Assembly (NCBI GenBank): GCA_044507115.1
Contig: JBIQJZ010000142.1
Coordinates: forward strand, 1-9,746
Direction: 5' to 3'
Origin: Chryseosolibacter sp044507115
Lineage (GTDB): Bacteria; Bacteroidota; Bacteroidia; Cytophagales; Cyclobacteriaceae
DNA: 9,746 nucleotides
Both the position numbers and the translations under genes were made by a program. The notes under the pieces are model-generated. The model ran no database searches. It was not told the DNA's origin and saw only the letters and a program-made list of their open reading frames with translations. Below, piece after piece: positions 1 through 6,934 of this stretch (positions are counted from its first letter, which is position 1; each line of letters begins with the position of its first letter).

Positions 1-1168
1 ATAGCACGATCAGAATGAGCGGGAAGATTGTCATGGTTTGCAGTGTTGCTTGCCCTGCGGCGAGTTCGAGGGCATCGCCCTGAATACCTTCGGCGGCTCC
101 TTCTGCACGTGAGCTGTCAATCCAGCCGCCGATGATCGGTTGCCAGATCGAAGTTGAGAACATACCGAAGGCACCTACGATGGACAGACCGATCGCTCCT
201 GTTTTTGGCATTTTTCCCGCAGTGAAGCCCAGCATGTTCGGCCAGAAATAGCAGACACCTACCGCAAAGACGATCGCAGCAACGTACGCCATACCACCGG
301 TTTGGGTCCCGAGGAGATAGATACCAAGCGTCGTGAAGATAGCGGATCCCAGAAGTACACCCGTTTGGTCGAACTTATGTACGAAGTCACCACCCCAGTA
401 TCTGCCGACTGCCATCAGTCCGGTAACGATCGCCAGGATGATCATCGGTTCTGCACCGCTGGCAGACAGGATAAGTGATGTCCACTGCTGCGGTCCAAAT
501 TCGGAGATCGCGGTGAGCGTCATACAGATACAGATGAAGTAGAACAGAGGCGTGGTCAGCATAGCCTTAACGTTGATTGCAAGGGAACCTTGCTCACCAG
601 TAGGCTCGGGAAACTTCTGTCCCCAGAACAGGTAGGCATAGATCAATGTCGGAACGATGATGATTCCGAACTGAGCTTCCCATCCCCATCCGAGTCCGGT
701 CATTCCAAACGAGAGGAGGCTGCCCAGGAAAATTCCACCCGGGAACCACATGTGGAAGCGGTTCATCAGCGTATTCATCATTCTGCCAGAATAAGCCGTG
801 GCAATCATCGGGTTACAGGCAGCTTCCGTACAGCCATTACCGATACCGATGAACAACATGCCGACGAGGAGCCCGGCATACGCACCGCTGAAAATGGTGA
901 GCAGTAACCCGATCCCATGGGCGAAGAACGCCACTTGCATAATGCGTTTTGCGCCGATGGCATTGTAAAATATCCCTCCAAGAACCATCGAAATCGGGAA
1001 CCCGAGGAACCACATCTGGTTAATAAAACCGAGTTGAGTCGCCGAGAGCTGAAAGGCACTTCCCAGTTCATTGAGAACTCCTGTCCTTATGGCGAATGAA
1101 AAAGCAGTCGTAATCAGCGCGAAGCAACTGCCGTAAAAGAGTCTCTTGTTGTTGTTCGGTTCGGTCAT
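1..1168 (-). CDS. MFS sugar transporter, 3' end outside window
   Basis: Major facilitator superfamily permease, most like the FucP/nucleoside-type sugar symporters of Bacteroidota; probably an inner-membrane, proton-coupled importer of a mono- or oligosaccharide. The frame is open for 389 codons from the ATG at 1168 to the window edge, without a stop. Translation starts MTEPNNNKRLFYGSCF. I count eleven complete hydrophobic helices; the twelfth begins at the edge (MTIFPLILIVL), so only about 20-40 residues are probably missing. Family-like features are the short GAKR loop after helix 2, RFHMWFPGG at the start of helix 5, and EFGPQQWTS after helix 7. The ATG follows an A-rich leader (ACCAAACTT) with no Shine-Dalgarno, as usual for the phylum. 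It lies 468 bases downstream of the Gfo/Idh gene on the same strand, beyond a terminator, so it probably has its own promoter (candidates at 1309-1337 and 1456-1485). Substrate unknown; a sugar is inferred from the neighbours. Confidence 0.88.
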   Translation of the reverse strand, partial: MTEPNNNKRLFYGSCFALITTAFSFAIRTGVLNELGSAFQLSATQLGFINQMWFLGFPISMVLGGIFYNAIGAKRIMQVAFFAHGIGLLLTIFSGAYAGLLVGMLFIGIGNGCTEAACNPMIATAYSGRMMNTLMNRFHMWFPGGIFLGSLLSFGMTGLGWGWEAQFGIIIVPTLIYAYLFWGQKFPEPTGEQGSLAINVKAMLTTPLFYFICICMTLTAISEFGPQQWTSLILSASGAEPMIILAIVTGLMAVGRYWGGDFVHKFDQTGVLLGSAIFTTLGIYLLGTQTGGMAYVAAIVFAVGVCYFWPNMLGFTAGKMPKTGAIGLSIVGAFGMFSTSIWQPIIGGWIDSSRAEGAAEGIQGDALELAAGQATLQTMTIFPLILIVL

Positions 1169-1308
1169 AAGTTTGGTATTGGTTTGGTTTAGTATAGGAA
1201 AGATAGGAAATTTCAGATTCAAGATTCACCCGGAATCAACTTTTAACTATCGAACGCCGGGGGATGCGGAAGAGGTTGGTTCGAAATCTCAAACGCGAAA
1301 CTATTCTA

Positions 1309-1337
1309 ACTATACCACTTGCCCTATGAGCGGTCAA
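1309..1337 (-). promoter_or_regulatory. Candidate promoter for the MFS gene
   Basis: On the minus strand TTGACC (1337-1332) is followed after exactly 17 bases by TATAGT (1314-1309), matching five of six bases in each sigma-70-type hexamer. It lies after the terminator at 1394-1430 and would give a 5' leader of about 135 bases before the ATG at 1168. Bacteroidota normally use TTTG/TAnnTTTG, so the classical shape is only weak support. An imperfect Bacteroidota -7 box (TAGTTTCG) lies nearby on the same strand. Confidence 0.35.
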
Positions 1338-1393
1338 TATCCCGTACGAAAAACGGGAATCATCAGGGGATAAATGTCTCCCGTTCTACTAAA

Positions 1394-1430
1394 TAAAAAT
1401 CCCCGAAGTCCTGGACCCCGGGGATTTTTA
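1394..1430 (-). terminator. Intrinsic terminator, perfect 12-bp stem, bidirectional
   Basis: TAAAAATCCCCG (1394-1405) and CGGGGATTTTTA (1419-1430) are exact reverse complements separated by 13 bases. The loop can itself fold (GTC 1408-1410 with GAC 1414-1416). A GC core flanked by an A tract on one side and a T tract on the other gives an intrinsic terminator readable from both strands. Only minus-strand genes flank it, so its likely task is to end the operon whose last stop is at 1637, about 207 bases upstream in transcription order. It could also act as an attenuator for a promoter at 1456-1485. Confidence 0.85.
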
Positions 1431-1455
1431 CTGTCTATAGATTGCTTTATAAAAT

Positions 1456-1485
1456 CAAAGATAGCGGTAGCGCGCCAGCCCGAAA
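1456..1485 (-). promoter_or_regulatory. Candidate Bacteroidota promoter upstream of terminator
   Basis: The minus strand carries TATCTTTG (1463-1456), an exact match to the Bacteroidota -7 consensus TAnnTTTG. Eighteen bases upstream is TTTC (1485-1482), three of four bases of the -33 TTTG. The expected start, near 1449-1450, lies only about 20 bases before the terminator hairpin at 1430-1394. The product would therefore be either a short terminated RNA or read-through into the MFS gene. The direct repeats at 1499-1534 sit just upstream of the -33 box, the normal place for an activator. Confidence 0.4.
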
Positions 1486-1498
1486 TTCCGGATCGACG

Positions 1499-1534
1499 AT
1501 CGCAACTATTGCAGGACGAATCGCAAATAGTGCA
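1499..1534 (-). repeat. 16-base direct repeat, 21-base period, possible activator site
   Basis: ATCGCAACTATTGCAG (plus strand, 1499-1514) recurs as ATCGCAAATAGTGCAG (1520-1535), 14 of 16 bases identical, with a start-to-start distance of 21 bases, two helical turns. Paired direct half-sites on one DNA face are the classical arrangement for AraC-family activators. The pair abuts the -33 element of the candidate promoter at 1456-1485. The regulator is unknown; I did not find the same half-site beside the araC-type gene in this window. Confidence 0.45.
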
Positions 1535-1636
1535 GATATGTTTTTTTGAGCCCTGCATTTGACCGAACCCGTAAACCGGCGTCGTCCTGCGTATGGGTAC
1601 ATCGTTGTAACGACTGCTCTGATTTTCCTGTCACTG

Positions 1637-2767
1637 TTATTGATGCCAGGTGAATTCGGGGAGGTGTATTATTTTACCGCCCTGCATCGCTGACTCATGT
1701 GCGAGAATCCCCACACAGGTGATGTTGGCCGATTGTACTGCATCGGGATAGGATGCCTTTCCCGTGACGAGTGCAGTCAGGAACTGGTGTACCAGGTGGG
1801 GGTGGGAGCCACCGTGGCCGGCACCCTGTGTGAATGAGAGGTGCTGATGCTCGTCGGCATCATACACTCCTTTGGTCGTGAACCGGCGAATAGGCTCCGG
1901 CAGGAGATGAGCGAAGTCAGGGCATTCAACCTTCTCGGGAATCTCAGGTTCAGGGCGTTTTGCCGTGTGCATTACGAGGGGTTCTCCCTCGATGAGCGGC
2001 CATTCCACAGCCTTCTTCGAACCGTACACTTCGAAGCTTTCGCGATACTGCCGCGCAACGTCGAACAGTGATCGGTAGATGTGCGCACTCAGATCCGAAT
2101 TCCGAAATTTGATGTGCGCTGTTTCAACCGCGAACGGCGAATTGTAGTGGGCGTGAAGCTCTTCGCGAATAGTCCCCGAGCCGAAACAGGAAACGTATTC
2201 CGCTTCTCCACGGACGATACCCAACGCGGGGCCGACGCAGTGTGTGGCATAGTACATCGGAGGAAGTCCGGGCCAGTAGTTGGGCCAGCCATCCATATCC
2301 TGCTGATGACTTGCTTTGATGAACTGGAGCTTGCCGAGTTCCCCCTTGTCGTAGAGGTCTTTCATGAAAAGGAATTCGCGCGCGTATACGACTGTTTCCA
2401 TCATCATATACGTCAGACCGGTTTCCTTGGTGAGTTTAACAATCTCTTCGCACTCTTTTACGGTCGTCGCCATTGGTACGGTACAGGCCACGTGCTTGCC
2501 GGCCTTCAACGCGGCAATTGATTGGGCCGCATGATCGGGGATCGGTGTGTTGATATGCACTGCGTCGATCTCCTTGTCGCGAAGCAACTCATCGTAGGAA
2601 CTGTAGCGCTTCGCTATTCCGAAAGCATCCCCGATTTCATTCAGCCGTTTTTCATTTCGTTGACATATAGCCATGATGTTGGCATTGGGATGTTTCTGAT
2701 AGATCGGGATGAACTCGGCTCCAAATCCGAGTCCGATAACAGCGATGTTGATCTTCTTGTCACTCAT
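1637..2767 (-). CDS. Gfo/Idh/MocA family oxidoreductase with altered EKP motif
   Basis: Probable cytoplasmic NAD(P)-dependent sugar or inositol dehydrogenase, 376 residues from the chosen start, normal for the family. The N-terminal Rossmann fold shows AVIGLGFGAEF (residues 9-19, glycine-rich loop), an acidic/amide second strand (ICQRNEKR), and INTPIPDHA (72-80) where the family has its NTP-x-x-x-H loop. The usual catalytic EKP after AGKHV is here TVP (residues 96-98), so the conserved lysine is missing. The C-terminal domain ends with GAGHGGSHPHLVHQF (315-329), a conserved histidine-rich loop. An upstream in-frame ATG at 2821 would add 18 hydrophilic residues and sit 4 bases from the preceding stop; I prefer 2767 because MSDKKINIAV starts right at the first strand and follows an A-rich leader (AACCAACCAACT). 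It is the last gene of the operon before the terminator at 1394-1430. Substrate unknown; a keto-sugar or aminosugar is plausible. Confidence 0.88.
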   Translation of the reverse strand: MSDKKINIAVIGLGFGAEFIPIYQKHPNANIMAICQRNEKRLNEIGDAFGIAKRYSSYDELLRDKEIDAVHINTPIPDHAAQSIAALKAGKHVACTVPMATTVKECEEIVKLTKETGLTYMMMETVVYAREFLFMKDLYDKGELGKLQFIKASHQQDMDGWPNYWPGLPPMYYATHCVGPALGIVRGEAEYVSCFGSGTIREELHAHYNSPFAVETAHIKFRNSDLSAHIYRSLFDVARQYRESFEVYGSKKAVEWPLIEGEPLVMHTAKRPEPEIPEKVECPDFAHLLPEPIRRFTTKGVYDADEHQHLSFTQGAGHGGSHPHLVHQFLTALVTGKASYPDAVQSANITCVGILAHESAMQGGKIIHLPEFTWHQ

Positions 2768-2825
2768 AGTTGGTTGGTTTTTGGCTAAAGTCCTTTGGTC
2801 ATTGTTGTCCGAACGTTTCATGCTC

Positions 2826-3722
2826 TCATTCCTTCATTCCAAACACTTTCTGCAAGTGCACAAGCCCCTCCTTCGCAAAGAGATCCTGATCCTCGGCGAG
2901 GTTTCTCCAGATGCACACCGCGCCGGCGAGCTCTTTGATCTCCGGAGTAAAGCTCTCGATCGACACGACGCCTTTGTAATTTATTTTCGAAAGTCCGCGC
3001 TGTAGCGCCTGCCAATCGGTCTGACCAGTACCGGGAATTCCGCGGTGGTTTTCCGATACCTGGACATGGATCAGTTTCCCAGCAGTGCTGACGATCGCAC
3101 TTTCGAGATTGTGTTCTTCAATGGCCATATGAAACCCATCAAGCATGACGCCCGCAGCCGGGTGGTTGATATCCTGAACAAGCCTCAGCGCATCTGCGGC
3201 GGTGTTGACGAGGTCCGTCTCAAAACGGTTGAGCGGTTCCAGCGCGATCATCAGGCCATGCTCACCAGCCAGTTGACAGACCTGGTACAAGTTCTTAACC
3301 GCGCGGTCCCACTCGATCCTGCGTTGCTCCGCGGGAACCATTCTCGCCTTCCCCACGGAGGAGTACATCGGGCCGGCGAGGAATTTCGCATCCCACGCGC
3401 GACAAAAATTAAAACATTTTGCGATATACTCGAAGCAATGGCGCTGAACGTTCGGGTCTTCATTTGTCAGATCCCGCGTCGGCCCAAACGCGCCGCATAC
3501 CACCGCCTGGAGGTCGTTTTCCGCGAGCGCGCGTTTGACTACGACAGGATCGATCACGTCGGGATACTCTACTGGAATTTCCACGACATCATAACCCATC
3601 GCTTTGATTTTCGGAAACAGCGACACTGATTCAGACGTGAATGGCGATGTCCAAAGCCAGGTACTCACGCCGAACCTCAATTCACGACTTACCATCTCCT
3701 CTTTTTTTGCTGACGCGTGCAT
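2826..3722 (-). CDS. Sugar phosphate isomerase/epimerase, AP endonuclease 2-like TIM barrel
   Basis: Xylose-isomerase-like TIM-barrel protein of 298 residues, near D-tagatose 3-epimerase and hydroxypyruvate isomerase; expected to be a metal-dependent, cytoplasmic aldose-ketose isomerase or C3 epimerase. Barrel landmarks are FGVSTWLWTSPF (strand 1), EIPVEYPDV, ALEPLNRFET with Glu162, MLDGFHM with Asp195 and His198, HVQVSENHRGIPGTG with His219, Gln221, Glu224 and Arg227, and VSIESFTPE with Glu256. Glu162, Asp195, Gln221 and Glu256 occupy the four metal-ligand positions. The third is His in tagatose epimerases and Gln in hydroxypyruvate isomerases, so this protein uses the Gln form. No signal peptide. 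The first ATG (3722) follows an A/T-rich leader 30 bases after the upstream gene; the alternative at 3695 (MVSRELRFGV) fits homolog N-termini, but its GAGGAG touches the start codon. Four bases separate its stop from an in-frame ATG of the next gene, so the two are surely co-transcribed. Confidence 0.88.
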   Translation of the reverse strand: MHASAKKEEMVSRELRFGVSTWLWTSPFTSESVSLFPKIKAMGYDVVEIPVEYPDVIDPVVVKRALAENDLQAVVCGAFGPTRDLTNEDPNVQRHCFEYIAKCFNFCRAWDAKFLAGPMYSSVGKARMVPAEQRRIEWDRAVKNLYQVCQLAGEHGLMIALEPLNRFETDLVNTAADALRLVQDINHPAAGVMLDGFHMAIEEHNLESAIVSTAGKLIHVQVSENHRGIPGTGQTDWQALQRGLSKINYKGVVSIESFTPEIKELAGAVCIWRNLAEDQDLFAKEGLVHLQKVFGMKE

Positions 3723-3752
3723 GCTAAGTAATTTATTTCGGACACTGTTTTT

Positions 3753-6700
3753 TCACCTCGCCGCGGTCTGTGCGTCGGTTGCCACGCGCATAACACCATT
3801 CATGATCGACCAGTGACCCGGAAATGTACAAACAAACGGATAATCGCCTGGCTTCGCAGGTGAGACGAAATCCAGAGTGACCGTCTCCTGCGGATTCACG
3901 AGTCGTGTATGGAAGAGCACATCCGGTGTCGCAGGCACGTAGTGGCGCTCAGCGCCATCCGATGCCGTCGCCAACTTGTCTGCAGCACGTCCCACGGCTT
4001 CCATCGTTCCCGGGGACGTAATCACAAGGTTGTGCTGCATGTGGTCGGGATTCTCGAAAATAATCCTGACCGGCTTGCCAGGTGGCACCTGGAAGTTTGT
4101 AATGTCGAACTTCATTTCGTTGACCAGCGCCTTGATGCGGACAATGATTGCGCCGGGTGGAGGTGGACTTATTACCGCGCTTGTTTCGGCGAGGTCTTCG
4201 AGCCGATAGGTGGCAGCGAACTTTTCGGCAATTGAAATACGGTGGAAAAGGGGACCCGGTTCGCCGTTTTTCTCAGATGTCTCAAAGCTGGTCGGGTCGA
4301 ACCCCGGATGATCTCTGTGGAATGCAGAGAGGAATCCGCGCTGGTGTTTTGTTGCCGCGATGTAAACTGCCTTTGCCAGCCAATCGTCGAGACGTACATT
4401 TTCCTCCTTGCTGATCGCGTACAACTTTTCTCCGAGAGCGTGAGAGGGAGCTATCCTGCAAAGCGAAAGAATAGCTGCCATTCGTGTATTTGGATCGGGA
4501 TCGTCGAGGATACCCGACGATACGACATCCTGCTCGACCCATTGAACTTGCGAGAGTATTTGAATCGCAGCCTTTCTTGCGGCTGGCGCGGGGTGTTTGA
4601 GTGCCTCTGTCGCGACCCGAAACGCTTCGTTGCCCGACTGAATCGCTTTGAGCCCATCAATTGTCCATAGAGCATGCGTTGCAGCGAGTCCTTCATTGGC
4701 TCCGTCTTTGCGGTCGTGGACCACTTCATACAACGCCGGGAGGATGTCCGTGTTTCCGCGTTCCACCAGGAGTCGTTGCGCGGTGAGTCGCCAGAATTGG
4801 TTGTCGTCCGCGAGCGCTTTCACGAGTGCGCGGCCGTCGGAAGGGTCAAGCACCCGGGCTCGGTAAGGCTTCGCTTCACGGTATACCACGCGCCAGATCC
4901 GACCTCTTGTCCGGTCGCGCAGTGGATTGACGTAAGCATTACCCGGTCCATTCTCTGCCTGGTATCCGCCGCGGTCAGGAGTAGGGGTGGGGTTGTGCTG
5001 GACGATGAAGTTGTACCAATCGAGTACCCACACGGCTCCGTCAGGGCCGACCTTCGCCTCCACCGGCGCGACCCACTCGTCGGCGCTCGCAAAAAGATTC
5101 CATCCGTCCTTCTCGACGAAACCCGCCCCCTTTTTTTCGATGCGTGCAATATGAACGAGGTGGCCGGTTGGTTCGGAGACGAACGCCGCGCGGTTCCAGA
5201 ATTCCGGTGGATAGTTTCTCGCCGTGTAGAAGTTGTGCCCGGATGCTGCGGTAAATCCGCCGAACACATCCACTTGCCGAACCTTCTCAGTGATCGGATG
5301 CATGGCGTAATGTCCATCGATCTTCGGACTTCCGAGCGGAATACCCTCGACGCTCTCTGTCAGGTGAGCGGGTATTCCCATGAATACGCTGTGGGTATTA
5401 TTCGCGGTGGACGCGAACACGTCATTCGCTTCAGTAAAGCCGAGTCCCCATGTGTTGTTGCTCGTTCGGGTCATGAATTCGAATGACGACAGATCACGGG
5501 TGAACCGGTACACACCTTGACTAAAGCGTCGATCCTGACCCGCGATCTTTCCCTTAAAGCCGGAGTATCCTACGACACCCCATATCTGGTTGTCGAATCC
5601 GTATTTCAGGTTTGAGGGTCCGGCGTGCGTGTCAAACGTCCCCCAACCATCAATGATCGCTTCGCGGACATCTGCGCGGTCATCTCCATCGGTATCTTTC
5701 AAAAAAAGAAAGACAGGAGCCTGTGATACAATAACCCCGCCGTTGGCGAACACCAGGCTCGTAGGAATATTGAGGTTGTCTGCAAATATCGTGAACTTGT
5801 CAGCCTTCCCGTCGCCATCCGTGTCTTCGCAGATCTTGATGCGGTCGTCGCCGACTCCCTCATCGTCGCGAACGGTATTTGGATAGTCTACAGTCTCAAT
5901 CACCCAAAGTCTTCCGCGTTCGTCCCACTCCATTGCGATGGGGTTGATAATATCGGGTTCGGCGGCAAATAGTTCGAGATCAAATCCGGGTGGAACCTGA
6001 ATAAGTTTCGCCGACTCCTCCGGGGAAAGGGGCTCCTGGTATTGTGGAGGTGGGTTACGCCGCTCATAGTTGGGGATGTTGTCTTCGTGGCGATACGCCA
6101 GTGTAGGAATTGTTTGCGCGAAGGCATCCCATTGGGCGCGGACTTTGTCGCCGACGGCCCACACGATTCCCTGCTTCACGAGTTTGTGGAATGCCGGATG
6201 ACTCCAGGTGCGTTCGTCGTGTCCGTACGCTGTGTAGAAGACTCTTCCTTTGCCGTGCTCCTTCACCCACGTCCAGGGCTCGCGGTGATCGCCCTCGACC
6301 CACTCCATCAGCACGGTTCGGTCGTCTGTGAGTTTGTGATGAACGTATGTTTCGTCCCAGGTAGGAAAACTGTCGATGCCCTGCATCGCCGGGTGGGCAC
6401 GGTCGACAATCGACGCGACGAACGTAGCCGTGTCGTGTGCGTGAAACTGGCCGCCGACCAGTTTGATGTATTCGTCTGAGTTTTGAAAGCAGAAGCTCGC
6501 GCAATGGATCGGAATAAAACCTTTACCTGCGGCGACGAAGTCCAGCAGAGCCTTTTCCTGTTCCGGTTCGATCTTATCATGATTGGCGTATATCATCAGA
6601 CCGTCGTACCGGGTGAGGTTCTCTGGATTGAGGTCTGCGGTTTCGTCCGTGTACGAGAAATTAATTCCTTCCTGTGCGAGAGCTGAAGCGAGCAACGGAA

Positions 6701-6848
6701 GCACTACTGCCGATGGGTGATGATCGCTGTCGTGTCCCAGAAACAGAATTTCGATACGTCTCGGGTCGGTGTCACGGCGCTTGCTGTCGCAGCTAGTTAC
6801 GATGCTGGCGATCAGTAACGTCAGCGAGATAACGCAGAATGCTCTCAT
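3753..6848 (-). CDS. ThuA / PVC-type dehydrogenase / blue-copper fusion lipoprotein
   Basis: A 1031-residue exported multidomain protein. MRAFCVISLTLLIASIVTSC is a lipoprotein signal with lipobox VTSC (Cys20). An upstream in-frame ATG at 6941 is rejected because it would bury this signal and cross the promoter region. Domains: ThuA-like (about 31-235: IPIHCASF, LVGGQFHAHD, DETYV, GRVFYTAYGHDERTW); a linker; a PVC-type membrane-bound dehydrogenase beta-propeller (about 285-660), opening PPGFDLELFAAEPDIINPIA and carrying two calcium-type loops, DTDGDGKAD (342-350) and DTDGDDRAD (385-393); HEAT-like helical repeats (about 670-840); and a C-terminal cupredoxin (about 902-1025). Its type-1 copper ligands are His939, Cys1007, His1012 and Met1016 (CTFPGHWSIM). 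No CxxCH heme motif occurs anywhere, although many family members end in a cytochrome c domain. Likely role: periplasmic or surface sugar oxidation with the copper site as electron relay (inference). First gene of the operon, divergent from the AraC-type regulator. Confidence 0.9.
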   Translation of the reverse strand: MRAFCVISLTLLIASIVTSCDSKRRDTDPRRIEILFLGHDSDHHPSAVVLPLLASALAQEGINFSYTDETADLNPENLTRYDGLMIYANHDKIEPEQEKALLDFVAAGKGFIPIHCASFCFQNSDEYIKLVGGQFHAHDTATFVASIVDRAHPAMQGIDSFPTWDETYVHHKLTDDRTVLMEWVEGDHREPWTWVKEHGKGRVFYTAYGHDERTWSHPAFHKLVKQGIVWAVGDKVRAQWDAFAQTIPTLAYRHEDNIPNYERRNPPPQYQEPLSPEESAKLIQVPPGFDLELFAAEPDIINPIAMEWDERGRLWVIETVDYPNTVRDDEGVGDDRIKICEDTDGDGKADKFTIFADNLNIPTSLVFANGGVIVSQAPVFLFLKDTDGDDRADVREAIIDGWGTFDTHAGPSNLKYGFDNQIWGVVGYSGFKGKIAGQDRRFSQGVYRFTRDLSSFEFMTRTSNNTWGLGFTEANDVFASTANNTHSVFMGIPAHLTESVEGIPLGSPKIDGHYAMHPITEKVRQVDVFGGFTAASGHNFYTARNYPPEFWNRAAFVSEPTGHLVHIARIEKKGAGFVEKDGWNLFASADEWVAPVEAKVGPDGAVWVLDWYNFIVQHNPTPTPDRGGYQAENGPGNAYVNPLRDRTRGRIWRVVYREAKPYRARVLDPSDGRALVKALADDNQFWRLTAQRLLVERGNTDILPALYEVVHDRKDGANEGLAATHALWTIDGLKAIQSGNEAFRVATEALKHPAPAARKAAIQILSQVQWVEQDVVSSGILDDPDPNTRMAAILSLCRIAPSHALGEKLYAISKEENVRLDDWLAKAVYIAATKHQRGFLSAFHRDHPGFDPTSFETSEKNGEPGPLFHRISIAEKFAATYRLEDLAETSAVISPPPPGAIIVRIKALVNEMKFDITNFQVPPGKPVRIIFENPDHMQHNLVITSPGTMEAVGRAADKLATASDGAERHYVPATPDVLFHTRLVNPQETVTLDFVSPAKPGDYPFVCTFPGHWSIMNGVMRVATDAQTAAR

Positions 6849-6882
6849 GGTATCGGGTCGGGTTGAATACAATTTGAAGTTC

Positions 6883-6919
6883 GGACAAAAAACCGGTATC
6901 CGATTCCTGTATTTTGTCC
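6883..6919. promoter_or_regulatory. Inverted repeat in divergent intergenic region, candidate operator
   Basis: GGACAAAA (6883-6890) and TTTTGTCC (6912-6919) are exact inverted 8-base arms with 21 bases between them. Arm centres are 29 bases apart, close to three helical turns. The element lies between the operon start (6848, leftward) and the regulator start (6983, rightward), so a bound dimer or two half-site contacts could affect both. The neighbouring AraC-type protein is the natural candidate, although that family more often uses direct repeats. Confidence 0.4.
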
Positions 6920-6934
6920 ATTGCTGACTGTTTA

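Larger units (their letters stand above)
1169..1636. other. Intergenic region between oxidoreductase and MFS genes
   Basis: 468 bases with no convincing coding frame. Reading on the minus strand it holds, in order, a 21-base-period direct repeat (1499-1534), a candidate TAnnTTTG promoter (1456-1485), a perfect-arm terminator hairpin (1394-1430), a second candidate promoter of sigma-70 shape (1309-1337), and a leader of about 130 bases before the MFS start. Smaller inverted repeats are GATTC/GAATC at 1223-1237 and TCCCGT/ACGGGA at 1339-1357. Short open frames here (for example 1334-1558 minus and 1374-1562 plus) run through the terminator hairpin and resemble nothing known to me. Confidence 0.6.

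Noticed and set aside
805..1071. 88-codon minus-strand frame starting MNWEVPF inside the transporter
   Set aside because: It is an alternative frame of the MFS gene, which is open and shows a full set of transmembrane helices across the same bases.
1500..1547. Hairpin ACTATT/AATAGT followed by seven Ts on the plus strand, as a terminator
   Set aside because: No plus-strand gene precedes it, the stem is short with a bulge, and the complementarity follows from the quasi-palindromic direct repeats.
2081..2521. 146-codon plus-strand frame opposite the Gfo/Idh gene, and other long antisense frames such as 3045-3629 and 4674-5486
   Set aside because: They are antisense shadows of well-supported minus-strand genes and carry no domain signature.
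2768..2821. Upstream in-frame start (ATG at 2821) of the Gfo/Idh gene
   Set aside because: Not excluded, since it lies 4 bases from the previous stop and could be translationally coupled, but it adds 18 hydrophilic residues before the Rossmann strand where relatives begin; 2767 is preferred.
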